From assembly GCF_029227915.1 (NCBI RefSeq), contig NC_079880.1, positions 8,707,501 through 8,771,500 on the forward strand: a DNA stretch of 64,000 nt. The letters are read 5' to 3'. A model generated the notes under the pieces. It was not told where the DNA came from. It saw only the letters and a program-made list of their open reading frames with translations, and did no database searches. Positions 55,400-64,000 of the stretch are shown here, in pieces; position 1 is the stretch's first letter; each line of letters begins with the position of its first letter. The position numbers were made by a program, and so were the translations under genes. Source of the stretch: Hydractinia symbiolongicarpus (Eukaryota; Cnidaria; Hydrozoa; Anthoathecata; Hydractiniidae).

Positions 55400-57720
55400 T
55401 TTCCGCGTTTGGTTACTTTCGCAGAATATCTCTTTAGTGATGTAGCTATGAATGGGTATCCGATTTGCCTTTTTGCAAAAGTAAAGATTTACTTCAAATG
55501 GTCTGCTAGAACGTTATCTTCTTCCCGCGCGATATTTCTTAAAAGTATCTTTCTAGTGATGTATGCAAGGGTATATTCCACCTCTGCTTGTCTACTGTAT
55601 CGTACATATATTTTATTTGTCTTGTTCTGCTAGGGCATCTAATATTTCAATGGAGCTAAAAATTCTCGCAAAATTTCCTTTTCATTGACTTATGAATGGG
55701 TCCAGCATTTCTGCTTTATTACTGACCAGAAGATGGTTTTCCTTTGAATTTATTTGCCCTTTTAAAGGATCTAAGATTCTATATTGTGTAGTGTATTGGT
55801 CTGGTTTCGGACCTTTGATGTGTCATTACGCAGGAAGGTATTTGTCCAGAACATCGTATCTCTTGGTGTATGGATAAGTATAGAATAATACCACTTGTTT
55901 AATGTATAGTATATCGTCTTCCCTCGGATTGTCATGTTTTAGGACATCTAATAATGTCAGTTCGAATGAACATAGAATCGCTTCTAATGAAGTATGAGTG
56001 GGTATAGCACACTGCTGTCTGTTCAATGTATTGTTTGACGACTTCCCTAAGATCGACATGCTTTGAGACTTTTAATATGTCATTTCACGAGATGGCATTT
56101 GTCTATAATATTGTTTTTGGTGTTGTATCGATGGGTACAGAATACTAACTGCTGTTTAGCATCTATTATGGGAACATATCTTTCTATTGGTGTATAGATA
56201 TGTATTCAACCTCAGTGGTCTTATACTATAAAAATAACCGTTAAGGTTGCAACCACTTTCTTTGATTGGTCTGCTTTAGGACATCTAACATGCTATTCAG
56301 AGAAGAGTAATTGTCCAAGAGATTGTTTCTATAGATGAATCAATGGGTATAAAGCACTACTGCTTGTTCAGTGTATACTATAACGTCTGTCGTCAGATTG
56401 GTCTGCCTTAAGACTTTTAATATGTTTTTTCGCGAGAGAATATTTGTCCAGAATGCAGTTTTGGTATTTTGTCAAAATATCTGTTCTATTAGTGGATGTA
56501 TTTGTATCCTACCTCAATACCTCTATAGTGCAACGTGTTCCCTCAGATTGGTTTATATTGTAAAGCTTTCGCATTGATTGGTCTGCTTTAGGACTGTTGA
56601 TGCGTCATTTCCAGGGAGGGTATTTCTCCATAAAATTGTTTCTATTTGTGTATGGATGTATTTCCAGCATAAGTGTTTGTGCAGGGTAAAGTATAAAATT
56701 TTCTCTTTGATTGGTCTTTTAAAATATCTCAGATCTTATTTTGCACATACCTCAACTTCTAAAAGTGTTACCTTAAATGACGTATGGATGTGTCTCACAT
56801 TTACAGACTTCTTTTAATTTTTCTGCTAGGATTTCGACCTTTACTTTCATCCAGGTTGTTTTTTAGCCATGTATTGTGGAATATCCCATTTACTTACTGG
56901 TTTAGGGAGGCTTTATTTGAATAGATCTATTAGGTCATTTTTTAAATAGTCTTATCCAAGCTGTCACTGTCGTCTCTATTGCATGTGTATATAGAACAAA
57001 ACCGCCTTTTTAGTGCATACTATACATCTTTCCTCAAATCTAACGGCTTAAGACTTTTACTGTGTCATTTGCGAGGGGGTATTTGTCCAGAATATTGTTT
57101 CTATTGGTGCATAGATGTGCACCCAACCTCACTGAATGTTTAATTTAAGGCGTAAAGTCTTCTCTTGATTGGCGTGCTTCATCTTTTCGCGAAAGCGTAT
57201 TCGTCCAAAGTATAGTGTCTATTTGTGAATGGATTGTTATCCAACATCAGTGTTGGTTTGGTTTATAGTGAATAGTTTTTCCTTCGATTGGTCTGCTTTG
57301 GGACTTTTGATGTGTCATTTTCTTGGAGGGTATTTAGTCAAATATGACTTCTATTGGTGGATGGATGTGTATCCAACCTCAATATTTGTTCAATTACAGT
57401 GTAAAGTCTACACATTGATTAGTCTGCTTTAGAACTTTCATTTTTTTATATCGCGGCAAAGTACTTGTCCAAAATATAGTGTCTCTTTGTGTATTGACGT
57501 GTATTCAACATCAGTGTTTGTTTAGTTTAAAGTATAAAGTCTTCTCTTGATTGGCGTGCTTGAGGACTTTTAATGTAGGACTTTTGATGTATCATTTCGC
57601 AGAAGAGTATTTTGCCATAATATCATTTCTATTGGTAAATGGATGTATACTCAACCTCAATTGTTGTTTTTTTCAATATGTGATCACTTTGCATTAATTG
57701 GTCTACTTTAGAAATTTTGA
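55400..57720 (+). repeat. Element A satellite, 120-145-bp degenerate units
   Basis: Landmark words TTTGTCCAGAATATTGTTTC, GGTGTATGGATGTGTATCC and GATTGGTCTGCTTTAGGAC recur. In the better-preserved right part, successive TTGTCCA landmarks lie about 120, 129, 131, 144 and 136 bp apart. On the left the spacing is irregular and divergence higher. It directly adjoins minisatellite A at 57740. Confidence 0.85.
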
Positions 57721-57744
57721 TACGTCATTTCCAGGGAGAACACT

Positions 57745-60190
57745 TGTTTCTACTGCGGAATAATGTGGCATATTACGTTGGTTATAGCCTATCTACAAAA
57801 AAATGCATTTGTTATGTAGCGATAGAGAGTATTATAAGGGTAATATGCAATATTATGCGATATTACGTTGGTTATGGATTATTGACAGAAAAATATAATA
57901 TTATTATGGAACGATTGAGAGTATTATGAAGGTATTATGCTGTATTCTGTGATATTACGTTGGTATGGCCATCGACAAAAAAAATTTGTATTTTTTATGG
58001 AACGATAGAGAGTATTATGAAGGTATTATGCAGTATTATGCGATATTACGTTGGTATGGCCATCGACAGAAAAAATATGTATTTTTTATGGAACGACAGA
58101 GAGTATTATGAAGGTATTATGCAGTATTATGCGATATTACGTTGGTATGGCCATCGACAGAAAATTTATGTATTTTTTATGAATTATGAAGGTATTATGC
58201 AGTATTATGCAGTATTATGCGATATTACGTTGGTATGGCCATCGACAGAAAATTTTTGTATTTTTTATGTAACGACAGAGAGTATTATGAAGGTATTATG
58301 CAGTATTATGCGATATTACGTTGGTATGGCCATCGACAGAAAATTTAAGTACTTTTTTTGAATTATAAAGGTATTATGCAGTATTATGCAGTATTATGCG
58401 ATATTACGTTGGTATGGCCATCGACAGAAAATTTATGTGTTTTTTATGAATTATGAAGGTATTATGCAGTATTATGCAGTATTATGCGATATTACGTTGT
58501 TATGGCCATCGACAGAAAATTTAAGTACTTTTTTTGAATTATAAAGGTATTATGCAGTATTATGCAGTATTATGCGATATTACGTTGGTATGGCCATCGA
58601 CAGAAAATTTATGTGTTTTTTATGAATTATGAAGGTATTATGCAGTATTATGCAGTATTATGCGATATTACGTTGGTATGGCCATCGACAGAAAATTTAA
58701 GTACTTTTTTTGAATTATAAAGGTATTATGCAGTATTATGCAGTATTATGCGATATTACGTTGGTATGGCCATCGACAGAAAATTTATGTGTTTTTTATG
58801 AATTATGAAGGTATTATGCAGTATTATGCGATATTACGTTGTTATGGCAATCGACAGAAAATTTAAGTACTTTTTTTGAATTATAAAGGTATTATGCAGT
58901 ATTATGCAGTATTATGCGATATTACGTTGGTATGGCCATCGACAGAAAATTTATGTGTTTTTTATGAATTATGAAGGTATTATGCAGTATTATGCGATAT
59001 TACGTTGTTATGGCCATCGACAGAAAATTTATGTACTTTTTTTGAATTATAAAGGTATTATGCAGTATTATGCAGTATTATGCGATATTACGTTGGTTAT
59101 GGATTATTGACAGAAAAAATATGTATTTTTTATGGAACGATAGAGAGTATTATGAAGGCATTATGCAGTATTATGCGATATTACGTTGGTATGGCCATCG
59201 ACAGAAAATTTTTGTATTTTTTATGTAACGACAGAGAGTATTATGAAGGTATTATGCAGTATTATGCGATATTACGTTGGTATGGCCATCGACAGAAAAT
59301 TTATGTATTTTTTATGAATTATGAAGGTATTATGCAGTATTATGCAGTATTATGCGATATTACGTTGGTATGGCCATCGACAGAAAATTTATGTGTTTTT
59401 TATGAATTATGAAGGTATTATGCAGTATTATGCGATATTACGTTGGTATGGCCATCGACAGAAAATTTATGTGTTTTTTATGAATTATGAAGGTATTATG
59501 CAGTATTATGCGATATTACGTTGTTATGGCCATCGACAGAAAATTTAAGTACTTTTTTTGAATTATAAAGGTATTATGCAGTATTATGCAGTATTATGCG
59601 ATATTACGTTGGTATGGCCATCGACAGAAAATTTATGTGTTTTTTATGAATTATGAAGGTATTATGCAGTATTATGCGATATTACGTTGTTATGGCCATC
59701 GACAGAAAATTTATGTACTTTTTTTGAATTATAAAGGTATTATGCAGTATTATGCAGTATTATGCGATATTACGTTGGTTATGGATTATTGACAGAAAAA
59801 ATATGTATTTTTTATGGAACGATAGAGAGTATTATGAAGGCATTATGCAGTATTATGCGATATTACGTTGGTATGGCCATCGACAGAAAATTTTTGTATT
59901 TTTTATGTAACGACAGAGAGTATTATGAAGGCATTATGCAGTATTATGCGATATTACGTTGTTATGGCCATCGACAGAAAATTTATGTACTTTTTTTGAA
60001 TTATAAAGGTATTATGCAGTATTATGCAGTATTATGCGATATTACGTTGGTTATGGATTATTGACAGAAAAAATATGTATTTGTTATGTAGCGACAGAGA
60101 GTATTATGAAGGTATTATGCAGTATTATGCGATATTACGTTGGTATGACCATCGACAGAAAAAATATGTATTTGTTATATAGAGAGGATG
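57745..60190 (+). repeat. Minisatellite A, inverted copy, about 28 units
   Basis: This is the reverse complement of 15661-18730, with the same 78-, 88- and 91-bp unit types and the same decamer (TATGCAGTAT) insertions. Higher-order blocks are shared between the two arrays; for example, the segments at 16650-16952 and 59080-59330 carry the same order of unit variants. The outermost units at 57760-57950 are the most diverged. Confidence 0.95.
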
Positions 60191-60350
60191 TCGGATAATG
60201 CGGTTTCATTTGTCGGGTCCATTTGGTTGGAGGAGAAGTATGACTGAACGTCTGTCGGCTTTTTATGTCGATAAAGTATGAAGGTTGTTAGTTATGTTGT
60301 ACGTCGTGTGTCGGGACCACTTAGCCCGGTGCTAAATGAAGTCGTTGCCC
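60191..60350 (+). repeat. Unique flank of element A, inverted copy
   Basis: Counterpart of 15502-15660, with GTCGGGTCCATTTGG, TACGTCGTGTGTCGGGACC and TTAGCCCGGTGCTAA. Homology ends near 60350, giving a second independent boundary for the element. Confidence 0.85.
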
Positions 60351-60572
60351 TCATGCTCCCTCTGCGAACTAGATGCATCTTTTTTTTAAAACGCGCATAT
60401 AGACAGCTATAGGTAATTTTTGTAAGCAACCTTTTAAAATTACAGCAAATCTTACACTTACTTCTACCATTTAATGATAGTGTACGATAATTTCGGAAAA
60501 CTAAGTAGAAAATCAACTTGGCTTATTGCCATGGTTACGCGTTTCCAGGAAAAACAACACACTTGTCTGCAT

Positions 60573-60796
60573 ATTGCCGCACGTAGTGTAGTGGGTTCAT
60601 CTGTGGCTCCAAGTTCTGGGGACCGCGGATCCAATCCCGCTCACTGCTTGGCAGTATGTCAGTAATGAACAAAGTAGTTCTTCTTCAATATGACTTACAC
60701 GCGTTATACTTGCCCGTCATGATCAGGGGTCTGATTGGGGTGGAACATTCTCTGTTGAGAATGAAATACGGATATGCTATGATAAATATTCACCTA
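60573..60796 (+). repeat. tRNA-derived SINE F, copy 1
   Basis: The head has an A-box-like TAGTGTAGTGG and a B-box-like GGATCCAATCCC. The body has GTAGTTCTTCTTCAATATG and CATTCTCTGTTGAGAATG. The next copy follows 270 bp downstream. Confidence 0.75.
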
Positions 60797-60842
60797 TATG
60801 TATACCCACCATCCGGATAATATATCTGAGTTCATCACAAAC

Positions 60843-61070
60843 ATATTGCCGCACGTAGTGTAGTGGGTTTGTCTGCGCCTCCAAGTTCTGGGGACCGCGG
60901 ATCGAATTCCGCCCACTGCTTGGCAATATGTTAGTGATGAACAAAGTTGTTCTTCTTCAATATGACTTACACGCATTATACTTGCACGTCATGATCAGAG
61001 GTCTGATCGGGGTGGAGCATTCTCTGTTGAGAATGAAATACGGATGTGCTATGATAAATATTCACCTATG
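60843..61070 (+). repeat. tRNA-derived SINE F, copy 2
   Basis: About 95% similar to copy 1 by eye, in direct orientation at a 270-bp offset. Either a tandem duplication including flanking sequence or two insertions. Confidence 0.75.
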
Positions 61071-61279
61071 TACACTTGTCTGCCCTACAAGAAAATAAAA
61101 ACGGATGCTGTGATCTATCATAGTTAATGGAAAAAATACTATGGTTAAATGCACTGTCGCCTGTTTTTGTTTCGCGACTGTACAGTGAAAGAATAACTAA
61201 CTTGTAAGGTAAAAGATGTGAAGAAAATAATTGAGTCACTACCAACTTCGTCACCTTGTTCAGGTTTCGTCCAGCCTCG

Positions 61280-62620
61280 TGCCCAGGGTTTGTTGCCTAT
61301 TTTAAAGCGGCTAGCGCTTACTTGACGGCCGGCCCCGATTTTAAAAAGGCAAAGCCTCCTGGGGACGAGATTGGGTTCCGTCAAAAAACAACTTAACAAT
61401 TCCTTGGAACAAGGTTGGCGTCACCACTTGTATTATCAGCGACCATATTCCGTGTAATGTTGGAAAGTGAACTGAGAAAGACGCATTTGTCTTTCCTGTG
61501 GATTTTACGAGTTACGAGTTGTGCAAGGCTGGCGAGTTCACTACTATTTAGGAAACCGTTGTTTCAAAAGCATTTTGTTTTGTTGATGAAGTTGATAGCC
61601 TCTGTAATAACAGGTCACAAGACCCTGAGCACGAGGTTGTACTTAGGGTAGTCCGCTTGTAGCTTGGTGTGCATAGAGTCAGATGCTGAGAGCTGTGTAA
61701 ATGACATTTTGGATTGGAAGGAGTTAAATGCAGGAAATTCAGGAAAAAGAATCTGTTTCATCAATCAGTATAAACATCGTTAGGGGTATGACCGATTATC
61801 TTTAGGAAACATGAAAATAATTACACGACGCAAAAATTAATTTAAACCGGTTTATGTACTTTCAAATCCGCATCCCATAAATAACTTGTTGCTTTTAGTT
61901 GTATCCAATAAAATCGCCTGCTCATGTGCTGTCGAAATGTGGTTACGTTACGGACGATTGTCTTGATTATGACAAGAATGTCCATTGACAGAGCTTTCCA
62001 AAGCAAATAAAAGCCAGAATAGCATTAACGCTATAAACTAACGGCAACCTTTCAAGAAGAAATAAGGCAGTTCAAGCCATAGTTTAAAATAACAACGGCA
62101 ACAACAGCAAACTAACCAGTAACTGAACATTTCTGCAGCGTTGGTGAATTGTCTGATCATTCAGTTGTCTGGCAAACCTCTGGAAAGCTGTCTTCAAGAA
62201 TATAAAATATAAAATATTATAATATATTACTACTTTTTTAATGCAAGTCTTTATCATTCATTATTGTATGATTTCACACTCTTGTGTTGTTCAGTGCTTA
62301 TCAGATATTTTTAGCTGAAAGATAAGACTGTTTTTATCATCTGCATTTCTGTAAATTTACTGTATTGTTCTACTGTATTGTTGAAGCACACGACAGTCAC
62401 TCTTGGACCGTGCTCCCTTACATGATTATTTGCGCAATAAGAAATGCATCTTCAGCCTTCATAAGGAAGATGAACGAACCAACCTCGTTTCCAAGGCATT
62501 TTACCTTGTTGATGAAGTTGATAGCGGCCCATAAGCCGTTATTACTGTGTGGCTAACAATTTCTTTTTGCTGCTATGGAATTCATTAAAAAAAGCAAAAT
62601 GCACTGGGAACAAGGTTGAG
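61280..62620. repeat. Unclassified interspersed repeats
   Basis: Bases 61288-61329 match 25833-25874. Bases 61555-61600 and 62485-62530 share GCATTTTGTTTTGTTGATG-like sequence followed by AAGTTGATAGC. GGGGACGAGATTGGGTTCC and GGGAACAAGGTTG are variants of one phrase. No ends or coding capacity are seen. Confidence 0.5.
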
Positions 62621-62639
62621 AAAATACTGTTTCGTAGAT

Positions 62640-64000
62640 GACGCAAGTGTAATAAACTAGCATCGCGCGTGAGTTTTGAGGACTAATTCTAACTACATCG
62701 AAACTTCCCTAAAGCGGAAATCCTCCAAAACGAACGAACGGACAAAAGGCGGATAACAAATTTGTCCCTGACGATTTCCAAATAAACCTTATAATAAAAC
62801 CTCTTCAAAGAAGACAGTCTAAAAAGCACACACCTCCACGGTTATTTTTTCCAGAATTTACCTCTATGATTTGAGCAAATAAATTTTTTGACCAGCTTTA
62901 TAAATGTGCAATCATTTTCAGTCTTACAAGGTTTTTATATTCTTCTACCCTACTATCTAAATTGTCCAAAAACGTCTCTGTTTACAGCAAGTTTTGTTTC
63001 TATGGGCCAAATTGTCTTTTTAAAATGTTTTTTTGCCTAACAGAGGAAGGGAAAAGAGTAATATAGGTATGCCTAATGTATTTTTGACTTTGGAGTAGAA
63101 TTTTTTTTGAGGTTTCTAGTTAAAAAAAAAGAAAAACTTCTCCAAGGAGGACACTTCTCTAAAGCAGACAAAATCTCTATTAGAACTCGCTTTGAGGGGA
63201 TTCCACTGTAGCTAGCTTACTTCTAAAGATATATTATATAAATATCGTACATCTACAATACCCCATTACCTTCATGTGTATCAGTACTACTTTTGAATGA
63301 AATGGTTGCTTTTATAGCTGTATATTTTTTAAAAAAAATATTGGAGACAGAAGATAAAGTACACTTCTACTAAAATGTAAATCATGTTTAAACGTAATTA
63401 TAAGACAATAACATTTTTTACGAATGCATATTTATTTCTCAATCTTGCTTGCATATATACGTGTCTGCAAAACTGATTTATTTATTTACTTCTCTAACAC
63501 TGACAATATAGGTTTACTTCCAAAAAATATAAAACATTAAATTTATACTCAAGAAAATATATCTACAGTGGCGTACTTACGTAGATTCAAAAGGAGATTT
63601 GCAGTTTGGAACTCTTTTGATAAGAAACACACAAAAACGATATTCTTTGTAATCCACGTTGGTACTCGGTAATTGCTAAGTACAATACCAACATGTTAAC
63701 AAAATTATTTAATTTACTATTTTTCTGTTTTTTACCTTGTTTTGTTTTTTTTTTTGCTGACGAGGACTTACATATTATAAATTTCTTTAAATAAATCTCT
63801 GTGGGAAATTTTTTTGTCAGAAATGTTTTTTTTTGAGGATTGGAGCTTATTAAAAGGGAAGGCTTATTTGATGGAGGAAACTTAAGCGAGTACTTCATCG
63901 GTTTAATATTTTTTGAAATCCTATGGCGAACTATAAAACTTTTCAACTGACCAGCTAAAAATATGTTAATGATGTAAACATACGAGTATAATTAACGCGC
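62640..64000. other. AT-rich stretch, nothing recognised
   Basis: The longest frame (minus strand, 63946-63587) is Lys/Ser/Phe-rich low complexity and I do not consider it coding. Confidence 0.5.

Noticed and set aside
63587-63946. 119-codon minus-strand frame
   Set aside because: Low-complexity Lys/Phe/Ser composition typical of AT-rich non-coding sequence, with no start context or motif.

Overview
This is an AT-rich eukaryotic genomic window, almost certainly from an invertebrate animal. The evidence is one spliced gene with animal-type GT-AG introns and recognisable animal orthology (CCDC6), together with decayed copies of several metazoan transposon classes: non-LTR LINEs, Penelope-like elements, Helitron-like elements, a THAP-domain DNA transposon, tRNA-derived SINEs and MITEs. 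A short repeat phrase close to 'CTGGGGACGAGGTTG', which I associate with cnidarian and other early-branching animal genomes, recurs near 33.4, 61.4 and 62.6 kb. A cnidarian is my best guess, but it is inference. There are no bacterial operons, rRNA genes or CRISPR arrays.

Layout. 0-5 kb: AT-rich sequence, a tiny RTE 3' stub, an unclassified repeat, and a frameshifted jockey/CR1-type LINE (2.9-5.05 kb). 5-15.5 kb: a complete CCDC6 gene on the minus strand. Nine exons (15276 down to 7225) splice in frame to 440 codons plus a stop. Its introns hold an RTE 3' fragment, a Helitron-like element and a 60-bp duplication. 15.5-19.1 kb: a 3-kb minisatellite element (family A) whose conserved flank begins only about 220 bp upstream of the CCDC6 start codon. 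19-31.5 kb: Helitron-like elements, including two head-to-tail doublets, two Penelope-like fragments, a CRE-containing 177-bp duplication, the 10-bp-phased minisatellite B with an 82-bp repeat array, and possible degraded exons with a NUDT9-H-like motif. 32-48 kb: MITEs, SINE-like repeats, a retroelement C-terminal fragment, a 1.48-kb THAP transposon with TA duplication and its deleted relative, a SAP-like exon, and an inverted copy of B. 48-55.4 kb: AT-rich sequence with no recognisable gene. 55.4-60.4 kb: the second family A element, inverted relative to the first, with a 120-145-bp satellite beside it. 60.4-64 kb: a duplicated SINE and unclassified repeats.

The only gene I regard as intact is CCDC6, a coiled-coil protein. 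The most unusual structure is a set of roughly nested inverted repeat pairs (A/A' 42 kb apart, B/B' 16 kb apart). Each carries an internal minisatellite with a 10-bp sub-period, and a short core, ATCCATAC, recurs in several neighbouring degenerate arrays. I read these as a group of related, apparently non-coding, tandem-repeat-bearing mobile elements that I cannot assign to a named family.
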